This document shows, one piece after another, positions 1 to 6,416 of a stretch of DNA of 12,218 nt (its first letter is position 1; each line of letters opens with the position of its first letter). The notes below the pieces were generated by a model. That model was given only the letters and a program-made list of their open reading frames with translations. It had not been told where the DNA came from and did no database searches. Both the position numbers and the translations under genes were made by a program. Source of the stretch: Natrinema soli (GTDB taxonomy: Archaea > Halobacteriota > Halobacteria > Halobacteriales > Natrialbaceae); NCBI RefSeq assembly GCF_028618695.1, contig NZ_JAQIVI010000150.1, positions 1-12,218 of the forward strand, written 5' to 3'.

Positions 1-147
1 GGAGTGCACCAGGTGTCAGTCACCTCGACACGGCCCGGATCCTGACAATCCAAGAGAGGACACGCACCACCAGTGAACCAGGAACCCGGACGGCGAGACT
101 CTCTCACTGCTCCAAAATGACCGTCAGATCAGAGTCAACGTCTCGTG

Positions 148-177
148 GTGTTGTTTCTCTCCTCGAGAGGTGAGAGG
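148..177 (+). promoter_or_regulatory. Leader element copy 1 with Shine-Dalgarno
   Basis: GTGTTGTTT (148-156), four variable bases and CCTCGAGAGG (161-170) stand directly before the first small gene. The same two blocks with the same 4-nt spacing recur at 432-454. GAGGTGA at 167-173 is a strong match to the archaeal anti-Shine-Dalgarno sequence and ends 12 nt before the ATG at 186. CTCTC (157-161) can pair with GAGAG (165-169) in a small stem that would partly cover that site, so translational control is possible. This leader contrasts with the leaderless genes downstream. The role is inferred; the repeat is seen directly. Confidence 0.5.
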
Positions 178-185
178 ATCCCACG

Positions 186-395
186 ATGTCTGAAACGGAT
201 TGCACTGACGAGCCACTGACGCCAGCACAGCGCCTCGAGTCATCGAATCCCCGGCTCATTGATGCGGGAATCGCGACGATCACCGATATGGAGACACTGC
301 AGGCGTGTGTCGCCTACGAAAACCAGCACCAACAACGCCTTTCGATCCTCAAACTGCTAGCCCAGCGAGCTGAAAAACTTCGCGAGGAGTCGTGA
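186..395 (+). CDS. Small hypothetical protein, 69 aa
   Basis: This small acidic protein belongs to no family I recognise. It begins with a polar, acidic stretch (residues 1-20). A mostly helical remainder follows, and the C-terminal third (about residues 45-69, rich in Gln, Leu, Arg and Glu) could form a short amphipathic helix or coiled coil. There is no signal peptide, membrane segment or cysteine motif; a single Cys at residue 6 and another near residue 41 do not form one. The ATG is supported by the Shine-Dalgarno match 12 nt upstream. It is the first of three small co-oriented genes, and it shares its leader element with the second, which suggests coordinated expression. Such small-gene clusters are common in haloarchaeal plasmids and genomic islands. 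Confidence 0.6.
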   Translation: MSETDCTDEPLTPAQRLESSNPRLIDAGIATITDMETLQACVAYENQHQQRLSILKLLAQRAEKLREES

Positions 396-431
396 CTGGT
401 CCACCGATCACGATGCCTGCGACAGCTGGGA

Positions 432-461
432 GTGTTGTTTGCACCCTCGAGAGGGGTGGAG
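432..461 (+). promoter_or_regulatory. Leader element copy 2
   Basis: GTGTTGTTT (432-440) and CCTCGAGAGG (445-454) repeat the blocks at 148-170 with identical 4-nt spacing. The G-rich run GGGGTGGAGG (453-462) ends 9 nt before the ATG at 472 and can serve as a degenerate Shine-Dalgarno site. The bases between and around the two blocks differ from copy 1, so the blocks appear selectively conserved and this is not simply a recent duplication of the whole leader. No convincing TATA box is seen between 396 and 431, which favours an RNA-level or protein-binding role. Confidence 0.45.
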
Positions 462-471
462 GGTTTTCCAG

Positions 472-795
472 ATGACAGATCGACCCGAGATCACGATCCA
501 ACAGCAGACAGCGTTCACCGCTGACGGTGGACTCGAACCGACCGAAGAAAGCGTTGCGACCTCGCTCGAGGATTTCGGTGCTGACGTGACTCATCGCGGG
601 GTCGAAACACGACTCGATCACCCCGTAGCTAGCGAGTTCGGCGTCGACGACCGTGTCGAAGTTCGGTACTCGGAAGGCGACAATACCGACCAGACATCGC
701 TGTTCGCGGAGACGGCCGACGACCAGCTGACGCTGACGGGCGAGGACGCCAGCGCACAGTTCCTCTTCGGTTCACCCGGTGAGAGTAATGACTGA
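472..795 (+). CDS. Acidic hypothetical protein, 107 aa
   Basis: I do not recognise this protein. It is acidic and hydrophilic, with alternating polar and hydrophobic segments that suggest a small beta-rich domain over about residues 45-95 (for example VDDRVEVRYSEGD and DQLTLTGED). It has no cysteine, membrane segment or signal peptide. I chose the ATG at 472 over an in-frame TTG at 439 because the TTG falls inside the repeated leader element and the G-rich ribosome-site-like run lies just before 472. Its stop overlaps the start of the next gene by 8 nt, so the two are probably translationally coupled. Its co-occurrence with a zinc-ribbon gene suggests a shared but unknown job. Confidence 0.6.
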   Translation: MTDRPEITIQQQTAFTADGGLEPTEESVATSLEDFGADVTHRGVETRLDHPVASEFGVDDRVEVRYSEGDNTDQTSLFAETADDQLTLTGEDASAQFLFGSPGESND

Positions 796-1024
796 CCCTT
801 CCGAGAGCACCCACAACGGCGGACGACAGGTCACATATCCAGACCCAAGAACACGCATACTCGCGCTAGCCGCAGCGACTCCCGATCCGCCAGTCAAAGG
901 CGGATACACCCATGGCGATCCGTGTCCCCGCTGCGAGGCAGCGGTGTTGGCTGGACGATTCACTGAAGAGGGTGAGCAGTTTCTCGAGTGCGAGCGGTGC
1001 CTGTACCGTCCCACAAGCGGGTGA
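788..1024 (+). CDS. Small zinc-ribbon protein, 78 aa
   Basis: This is a small protein with a C-terminal four-cysteine zinc ribbon. Counting from the ATG at 788, the cysteines are C46-X2-C49 (CPRC) and C68-X2-C71 (CERC), separated by 18 residues. That spacing is typical of a treble-clef or zinc-ribbon knuckle pair that binds one Zn2+. The N-terminal half is polar and probably disordered. Small zinc-ribbon proteins are abundant in haloarchaea and often act in nucleic-acid or protein binding, but no specific role can be assigned. The ATG at 788 overlaps the preceding stop by 8 nt, consistent with coupled translation. An in-frame GTG at 779 would add three residues and cannot be excluded. The gene ends 92 nt before the mcrB-like gene. 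Confidence 0.7.
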   Translation: MTDPSESTHNGGRQVTYPDPRTRILALAAATPDPPVKGGYTHGDPCPRCEAAVLAGRFTEEGEQFLECERCLYRPTSG

Positions 1025-1068
1025 GACGCCGGTGGCTTTGAATTACCCTAGTACAAGGTCTGCAACTC

Positions 1069-1116
1069 AATTGGTTCTGCCACCAATTATATCTCTCGTC
1101 CGGAACGAACCAATGT
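1069..1116 (+). promoter_or_regulatory. Promoter with inverted repeat for the mcrBC-like pair
   Basis: TTATA (1087-1091) is centred 28 nt upstream of the ATG at 1117, the spacing expected for a leaderless archaeal transcript beginning at the start codon. A perfect 7-bp inverted repeat, AATTGGT (1069-1075) and ACCAATT (1082-1088) with a 6-nt spacer, covers the presumed BRE position and touches the TATA box. A third half-site ACCAAT (1109-1114) lies at the expected transcription start. A dimeric repressor bound here would block TBP/TFB, so an operator is a reasonable inference. No Shine-Dalgarno site is seen before the gene. Confidence 0.6.
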
Positions 1117-2895
1117 ATGAATGAGTCCGATCAGGATGCAATTCTTCGCCTCTGGGATGAATTTACTGAGGACGACTATCGTTATCTCGACGAATCAGGA
1201 GAGAAGATCCCCCTCACCCGCCGGAAACAACAACGCGAAGATCGGCTTCCGCACATCCAGGATCTGATAACCTCGTTCCAGGCCGGCGATCTCCCCCTCT
1301 TTGAATTCCGGACGGAGATGGACAGCGAGAGCAAACAGCATCGGTACTGGGGCTTCGGAGGGATGAGCCAGATGTTCTTCAATATGTACTGCAATGAGAC
1401 ACAGCGCCAAGATCGAACCTCGGAAAGTACGACGCGACTCCAGGAAGCAATTCGTGTGCCAGCAGATTCAGCGGGAGCATCCGAACAGATCGATCATTTC
1501 GAATCCTACGTCGAGACCCTCAAATCGAACGCTGAGAACAAACGGAAGGCACCACAGGCCGGGTTCATTCCTGCGTTCGTTTCCTTTTTCTGGCAAGCCC
1601 AAGCCCCTGATACGGTCCCAGTCTACTACGAATCCAGTCGAGAGGGCTACAAAGAACTCGGCGTATGGAAACCGCGTGGCGATCTTGGTGAGCGATACGC
1701 TGCGTTCTGGGAAACGACGATCGAGATCCGAGAGCTCATCGAACGACAACGGGACGAGGACCCATCGCTATGGGCAGTCGAATATACCATTCTTCGGTAT
1801 CGAAATCGATCGAAACGTCCGGATGATACTAGGGGAACGACCGAAGGAGAACAAGGGGGGATCGGCGAGGAGTCGAATCAGAGAGAACTAGAGACCTACG
1901 CTGATTTCGAGGCCCAACAGCGTGCCCTCGGGATTGATGAGATGGCCATCGACGTCACGGGACTCTATTTCGACGATCTCGATGAAATTCTGGCGCAGGC
2001 TCGGACTGCCCTTCGGAATGGGAACAACATTATTTTGGTTGGCCCGCCAGGGACGGGAAAGACGAAACTCGCGAAGCAAATCTGTCGGAGTGTCGTCGGA
2101 GACTCCTTTCGGATGACGACAGCGACCGCAGATTGGTCGACGTTTGACACGATCGGCGGCTATCGACCCACTGGGGACGACGGACTGACCTTCAAGCCTG
2201 GCGTCTTCCTCTCGCAGTTCCAAGACGAGGATGGTGCCCCACAAAACGAGTGGCTGATCGTCGACGAGATCAACCGCGCCGATATCGACAAGGCGTTCGG
2301 CTCGCTGTTCAGTGCGCTCACCGGCGAGGACGTCACCCTGCCTTTTTCGGATACAGATGGGAAAGCAATCGAAATCATTGGCGATGAGAACAGCCAGGAG
2401 CTGTCGATTGAACCCTATCGGTACTACGTTCCCCAGAAGTGGCGGATGATCGCGACGATGAATACGCTGGACAAGACCTCGCTCTACGAGATGAGCTATG
2501 CGTTCATGCGTCGATGGGCGTTCATCCCGATTCGGGTGCCCGATCGCGAGTCAATCGATGGAGAGCTCGTCGCCCAATACGTCGAGGTCTGGGACGACGT
2601 CGAGGTGGACCTGGATCGCTGTGAAACGGTCGCGTCGATATGGCGGGTCATCAATCGCTTCCGTGAAATCGGGCCGGCGATCGTCGAGGACATCTACACC
2701 TATCTACGAGTCCCATCGAGTGACCCAGTTGCACCGATTCTCCTTCATGTCGTCCCCCAGCTCGAGGGGCTTCGTGATGAGCAGCTGGTCCAATTCGTTG
2801 GGGCAATGGGCGAAATCGACGGACTCGATGAACCCCGTCTTGGAGAGTTCGTCGCAGACTACTACCAGATCCCCCCAGAGCGGTTCGACCAGTAA
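1117..2895 (+). CDS. McrB-like AAA+ NTPase of a type IV restriction system
   Basis: This is probably the DNA-recognising motor subunit of a modification-dependent restriction complex in the cytoplasm. In the McrB family, AAA+ rings hydrolyse GTP to translocate DNA and activate the McrC nuclease. Residues 1 to about 265 form an N-terminal domain of unclear family (WGFGGM at 78-83; a PAFVSFFW stretch at 152-159 and PVYY at 168-171), which would be the target-binding part. A charged linker follows. The AAA+ domain has Walker A GPPGTGKT (309-316), Walker B IVDEINRA (D383, E384), a sensor-1 region MNTLD (N449-D452) and a basic RRW (465-467). E. coli McrB has NTAD at the GTP-specificity position; here it is NTLD, so nucleotide preference is uncertain. 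The start follows a well-placed TATA box. The mcrC-like gene begins 2 nt after the stop. An alternative is another McrB/MoxR-type AAA+ defence ATPase. Confidence 0.85.
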   Translation: MNESDQDAILRLWDEFTEDDYRYLDESGEKIPLTRRKQQREDRLPHIQDLITSFQAGDLPLFEFRTEMDSESKQHRYWGFGGMSQMFFNMYCNETQRQDRTSESTTRLQEAIRVPADSAGASEQIDHFESYVETLKSNAENKRKAPQAGFIPAFVSFFWQAQAPDTVPVYYESSREGYKELGVWKPRGDLGERYAAFWETTIEIRELIERQRDEDPSLWAVEYTILRYRNRSKRPDDTRGTTEGEQGGIGEESNQRELETYADFEAQQRALGIDEMAIDVTGLYFDDLDEILAQARTALRNGNNIILVGPPGTGKTKLAKQICRSVVGDSFRMTTATADWSTFDTIGGYRPTGDDGLTFKPGVFLSQFQDEDGAPQNEWLIVDEINRADIDKAFGSLFSALTGEDVTLPFSDTDGKAIEIIGDENSQELSIEPYRYYVPQKWRMIATMNTLDKTSLYEMSYAFMRRWAFIPIRVPDRESIDGELVAQYVEVWDDVEVDLDRCETVASIWRVINRFREIGPAIVEDIYTYLRVPSSDPVAPILLHVVPQLEGLRDEQLVQFVGAMGEIDGLDEPRLGEFVADYYQIPPERFDQ

Positions 2896-2897
2896 GT

Positions 2898-4232
2898 ATG
2901 AAGACGCCACCCGAACGCCTCCTCGAGGAGGTCGCTGACGACTTCCATACCTATCTCTCGAAGGGGGTGCGATTCCAGCCGTTGCTCGATGATATCGATC
3001 CGAACCTCCAGATCGACGACCTCGAGAAGCTGCTCCGAATTCAGTTCGTCTGTACAGAGTCTACTGGAGAGACTCCGGGCGTAATGGATTTCGTTGCAGC
3101 ACTCCCGGATCGGATTCGCCGTCTGAAGACGACCGTCTCTCGTGACGTACAGGTTCGGCAGGGCGAAGTACGAGGGCGGATTGACTGGCAGGAGACGATC
3201 AAACACCGCTATCAGGGTGGCGGGTCCGAGGCCACCGGGTTCGCAGCCCAGGAGACACGGACGAACTACGATATCGACGAGAACATCGTCTTGCACACGC
3301 TGCTGTCAGAGATTGATGAGATCGTGACCGATGATCTGTATCCAGCACTACAGGCACCCGACGAATACGGCTGGCTCGGTCGATGGACGGACGCTGACGC
3401 GGAATTGGTGCGAACGCTCGAGCAGGTGGTTGAGCGGAACGTCTATCTCGAACGAATCACCGAGGAAGCCGCGGTCACAGATCGGATGCTTCGGTCGGTG
3501 AAACGCTCGCGGAATCCCCTCTACAGTGAGGCAGCCCAGCTTTTGGGTCGGTATCGCCGGCTCTTGGCATACGATTTGGATCCGACCGACGCGAAGGAGC
3601 TGTTGCGAACTGGATTCGTCGCACCGGATCGCCCGGAGTTACTGTTCGAACTCTACTGGGTGTTCCGTATTCTGGGGTGCTATCCGGAGGCTCGCTTCCG
3701 GTTGATCGAGGACCAGCGAGGCGTGGTCGCCGACTGGGAGACGGAGACTGGTCGATACGTAATGTCGCACGACTCGACGGGACCTACATCACTCCAATTC
3801 AGTGAGAACCTGGATCGAGTAGAGGTGCCTGAACAGGATGGCTATCTCTCGCGGTCGGTCGCCGTCGCAGAGCATTGGCAGAAGTATGTACAGGATTCGC
3901 TGGGGATTTCGGGAACTGATTCCCTCTGGGGCGGCCGGCCCGATATTCTACTGGAGAGGTATACAGACAACGAAGCAGTTCCTGACGCGGTTTTCGTGGG
4001 GGAGGTCAAGTACACGCGGAATACGTCGTATGCTGGTCAAGGGCTGCGTGAACTCCTCGAGTACATGGCATATATACGAGCCGGTGAGACCTATCTGAGT
4101 TCGCGGGGAGATCTCTTTGTGGACGGGCCTGTACGTGGGGGTTTGTTCGTCGATGCACTTACTGAGGACGTGAGTAGTGACGGACCGATCACGATCGCTC
4201 AGTTCGATGATGAGGTCAAACAGCCGTTGTAG
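2898..4232 (+). CDS. McrC-like PD-(D/E)XK endonuclease subunit
   Basis: This is the likely nuclease partner of the preceding AAA+ protein. In McrBC, McrC binds the McrB ring, stimulates hydrolysis and cuts DNA. The N-terminal half (residues 1 to about 130) contains a VRGRIDW segment (to W97) typical of McrC/DUF2357-like proteins, where a conserved Arg-Gly/Ile-x-W strand precedes the helical region. Residues about 130-290 are helical and charged. The C-terminal nuclease domain has RPDI with catalytic D349, then E369-V-K371 (GEVKY), which is a complete D-X19-E-x-K site followed by a helix, so the enzyme looks catalytically intact. Length (444 aa) is somewhat longer than E. coli McrC (about 350). 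The gene starts 2 nt after mcrB-like with no Shine-Dalgarno, pointing to translational coupling in one operon. Family assignment rests on motif and context; a general DUF2357 nuclease is the alternative. Confidence 0.77.
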   Translation: MKTPPERLLEEVADDFHTYLSKGVRFQPLLDDIDPNLQIDDLEKLLRIQFVCTESTGETPGVMDFVAALPDRIRRLKTTVSRDVQVRQGEVRGRIDWQETIKHRYQGGGSEATGFAAQETRTNYDIDENIVLHTLLSEIDEIVTDDLYPALQAPDEYGWLGRWTDADAELVRTLEQVVERNVYLERITEEAAVTDRMLRSVKRSRNPLYSEAAQLLGRYRRLLAYDLDPTDAKELLRTGFVAPDRPELLFELYWVFRILGCYPEARFRLIEDQRGVVADWETETGRYVMSHDSTGPTSLQFSENLDRVEVPEQDGYLSRSVAVAEHWQKYVQDSLGISGTDSLWGGRPDILLERYTDNEAVPDAVFVGEVKYTRNTSYAGQGLRELLEYMAYIRAGETYLSSRGDLFVDGPVRGGLFVDALTEDVSSDGPITIAQFDDEVKQPL

Positions 4233-4329
4233 AGTGGAGTGTAAGATCGATCCTGACTCGAGCGCCTTGGAATACCATGACGAGCAGTGAACGACCGAGA
4301 AACAGTATCTGAGCCATCTGTTGTGTACT

Positions 4330-4384
4330 AATCAGGTGATTCAGAGACGCTGGTTCTAAGACACCCCGTACAACAAGTATACAT
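4330..4384 (+). promoter_or_regulatory. Probable promoter of the BREX operon
   Basis: The 152-nt gap after the mcrC-like gene has no coding sign. TTCTAAG (4354-4360) lies about 27 nt upstream of the ATG at 4385, fitting a weak TATA box for a leaderless mRNA. A perfect palindrome AATCA-GG-TGATT (4330-4341) sits 12 nt further upstream, a usual place for an archaeal activator or repressor site. No clear terminator for the mcrBC-like genes is visible, so read-through is possible. The TATA match is imperfect. Confidence 0.4.
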
Positions 4385-5035
4385 ATGACTTCAACTGATC
4401 TCGTTGACGCGTTCAAATCTACGAAAGAAACTCTCTACGCAGCAGGCATCGTAGATGACTTTTTTTTGGATCTCACCGCTTCGCGCTTACTGGTAGAACG
4501 CGTAGGGGAAACAAATAATCAGAACTGGTGGGATTCTCGGGTCTTATCCGAAACAGGGCGAGCTCGACTTTCGGAAGTAACGCCAAAAACCAAACTGCAA
4601 TCACGGATCAATCTCGCCTCGAAAGTCGGTCACAAAGCGGAATCCGATCAACTTCCACCAGATTCTATCTCTCTGTTCTCATTCGGTCCCCAACTAGAAT
4701 CCCGACTTGCAGCTGCCATCGAAGACATTGAAGATGATGATCAGCACTCATTAGAAGCACTTGAGAACGTCTCCGTTCAATCACTGGAAAAAGGTTGGAC
4801 AGATGTGGTGATTGAACAAACCGCTTCAAACATTACAGCCACATCTGTGTCTCTTCCTAAACCAGAAACTGGCGGCTCGTTCCGTATCGACGAGGAAGGC
4901 TACACCCAGTCTGAAATTGAGCCGGAAAAATGGCGGCTACTAGCAACCCTCTTGCAAGGATACGGGCATTGCACAGACCATCTCAAAGTACCGTACTATC
5001 CGCTCCAGTCAGAGCTTAAATCGGAGAACGTGTGA
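4385..5035 (+). CDS. BrxE-like protein, first gene of the BREX operon
   Basis: This 216-aa protein is encoded 9 nt upstream of brxA and probably co-transcribed with it. The stretch from about residue 34, with RLLVERVGE, then WWDSRVLSETGRARL (about 48-62) and a helical region, fits my memory of the BrxE family, whose gene lies immediately before brxA in type 6 BREX. BrxE has no established biochemical role. The C-terminal part (about 120-216) is more variable, and no catalytic motif is visible. A run of eight T residues (4460-4467) spans codons 26-28. GC content, hand-counted on several 60-nt lines, is about 45%, against about 55% in brxC, which may reflect separate acquisition. Assignment depends as much on position as on sequence; an unrelated BREX accessory protein is the alternative. 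Confidence 0.55.
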   Translation: MTSTDLVDAFKSTKETLYAAGIVDDFFLDLTASRLLVERVGETNNQNWWDSRVLSETGRARLSEVTPKTKLQSRINLASKVGHKAESDQLPPDSISLFSFGPQLESRLAAAIEDIEDDDQHSLEALENVSVQSLEKGWTDVVIEQTASNITATSVSLPKPETGGSFRIDEEGYTQSEIEPEKWRLLATLLQGYGHCTDHLKVPYYPLQSELKSENV

Positions 5036-5044
5036 TGGGTTCGT

Positions 5045-5857
5045 ATGAGTAACGAGCATATCGAGCCGGGAGACGAAGACGAAACTGCGCAAGCTGAGAG
5101 TCTCGATCCCAAAATTGCCCACCACAGTACGTATATCGACGAAACTAAACGCGTTCTTCGAACCTACGTCGAATGTAAGTCCTACGAGGAGTTAGAACGC
5201 AAGGTCGTCGAGGACAATATTTTGAACAAGAATACGGACGAGTATCGAACGAACATCCTGCGTGAAATCACACGTCGACACATTCACGACAGGGAGGAGT
5301 ACACGGAAACGCCTCTCATGCAGATTATGGCAACCGATGTCCGTAGCGACGTAACTGACTGGTGTCTTTACTACGAATTCGCTCAAGACCCCTTCATCTA
5401 CCTCGTCACACGTGAGTTCCTCTACCCTGAATTCGAGCGCGGAACACTGTCCGTCCAAACCGTTGACATCGTCACATTCATTGAATCCATTCAAGAGGAC
5501 TACGCAGACTTACGTGACCGGTCGGAATCGACGATCAACGAAGCGGCCACGAAATATCTCACTGCGCTACGGAACTTCGGGCTTTTGGAAGGAAGCCAGC
5601 GGAAGGAGTTCGCTGTTACATACGTTCCTGACGAAACGATTGCGTACGTCGTCTATCGACTCTTCCAAAAGGGGGCGAAGTCCGCCTCAGACATCATCGA
5701 ACATGACGACTGGAAGCTTTTCCTGATGAATGAATCCGAGGTGCAGCGTAGAGTCCGAGACATCTCACCTCAGTATGTGAGTTATGAAAAACGAGGATCG
5801 ACAGAACGCCTGATCACAAAGCATGACAGCATGGAGGAGTTGATCAATGGTTTCTGA
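5045..5857 (+). CDS. brxA: BREX protein BrxA (DUF1819)
   Basis: BrxA is a small all-helical core component of BREX with reported DNA-binding ability in bacterial homologues; its exact job is unsettled. This 270-aa copy has an acidic N-terminal tail (residues 1-25). The DUF1819 pattern follows: a helix with ETKRVLRTYVECKSYEEL, then a VEDNILNKNT segment in which helices are joined by an Asn turn, an Arg-rich helix (ITRRHIHDR) and a PLMQIMA segment. The C-terminal half contains winged-helix-like helices around the NFGLLEG turn. It is longer than typical bacterial BrxA (about 200 aa). The next gene, brxB, starts inside its last codons (11-nt overlap), so the two are translationally coupled. I assign it from the residue pattern plus the brxA-brxB-brxC order. 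Confidence 0.9.
   Translation: MSNEHIEPGDEDETAQAESLDPKIAHHSTYIDETKRVLRTYVECKSYEELERKVVEDNILNKNTDEYRTNILREITRRHIHDREEYTETPLMQIMATDVRSDVTDWCLYYEFAQDPFIYLVTREFLYPEFERGTLSVQTVDIVTFIESIQEDYADLRDRSESTINEAATKYLTALRNFGLLEGSQRKEFAVTYVPDETIAYVVYRLFQKGAKSASDIIEHDDWKLFLMNESEVQRRVRDISPQYVSYEKRGSTERLITKHDSMEELINGF
5833..5839 (+). promoter_or_regulatory. Shine-Dalgarno site of brxB
   Basis: GGAGGAG lies inside the 3' end of brxA, with its GGAGG core ending 9 nt before the brxB ATG at 5847. It is one of the few good Shine-Dalgarno matches in the window and supports initiation at 5847 within the overlap. Confidence 0.6.
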
Positions 5858-6416
5858 TTTCCAAGCGCAACTCGAAGAAGTCGAACGACTTGTCCGAGAT
5901 GATCGAAACCAGGTCGGAAAGCGAGCGGGTGTCCCGTTCATCGTGTTCACCTACGACCCGGCTGACGAGATTGAAGTCGATCAAGAGGTTCGAAACCTCA
6001 TTAACAAGCTTGAATACCATGATCAGGCGGTTGCAGCAATCGACATGCGCGACCTGGTGTTCACGGTACTCGAAGAACGCGGCATCCTAGAGAACGTGAT
6101 CGACCTCGAACGCCGTGATCGAGAACGGTTACTTGACGGGCTGAAGTCGTCACTACTGGACGATGGCGAGATGGGGCAGTTAGCTTCAGCTATTGCAACT
6201 CAAGCAGAGGATGCCGACACCGTGATCGTCTACCGAATGGGCATCCTCTACCCGTTCGCCAGCGCCTCCACGTTGATGGGACAATTAGAGATGAATACGC
6301 CGGATGACACACCCATCGTATTCTGTTACCCGGCGAAAGTGGATAACAAGAGTTTAAGATTCCTCAATGAATCAGAAGGGACATATTACCGTGCAAGAGT
6401 GATCGGACATGAGTAA
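5847..6416 (+). CDS. brxB: BREX protein BrxB (DUF1788)
   Basis: BrxB is a conserved core BREX component of unknown biochemical activity that is thought to act within the BREX complex. The 189-aa length is normal for the family. The N-terminal region holds a VPFIVFTYDPADE strand-turn (about 29-41). The C-terminal region carries the family hallmark: hydrophobic VYRMGILYPFASASTLMGQL, then PIVFCYPAK and a final LRFLNE and YYRARVI strand. Neither a Walker motif nor a nuclease motif is present. The start lies within brxA and the stop overlaps brxC by 8 nt (ATGAGTAA), so brxA, brxB and brxC are a tightly coupled unit. Confidence 0.9.
   Translation: MVSDFQAQLEEVERLVRDDRNQVGKRAGVPFIVFTYDPADEIEVDQEVRNLINKLEYHDQAVAAIDMRDLVFTVLEERGILENVIDLERRDRERLLDGLKSSLLDDGEMGQLASAIATQAEDADTVIVYRMGILYPFASASTLMGQLEMNTPDDTPIVFCYPAKVDNKSLRFLNESEGTYYRARVIGHE

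Noticed and set aside
11..25. Small inverted repeat AGGTG-TCAGT-CACCT near the left edge.
   Set aside because: Only 5-bp arms, no T-run and no visible upstream gene; it is too short to call a terminator. Nothing else is evident in 1-147.
439..471. TTG at 439 as an upstream start for the 107-aa protein.
   Set aside because: It lies inside the repeated leader block, and the G-rich ribosome-site-like run is placed for the ATG at 472.
1394..1891. A 165-codon + strand open frame overlapping the mcrB-like gene.
   Set aside because: It is out of frame within a well-supported gene, has a basic Ser/Arg-rich composition typical of shadow frames, and lacks a start signal.
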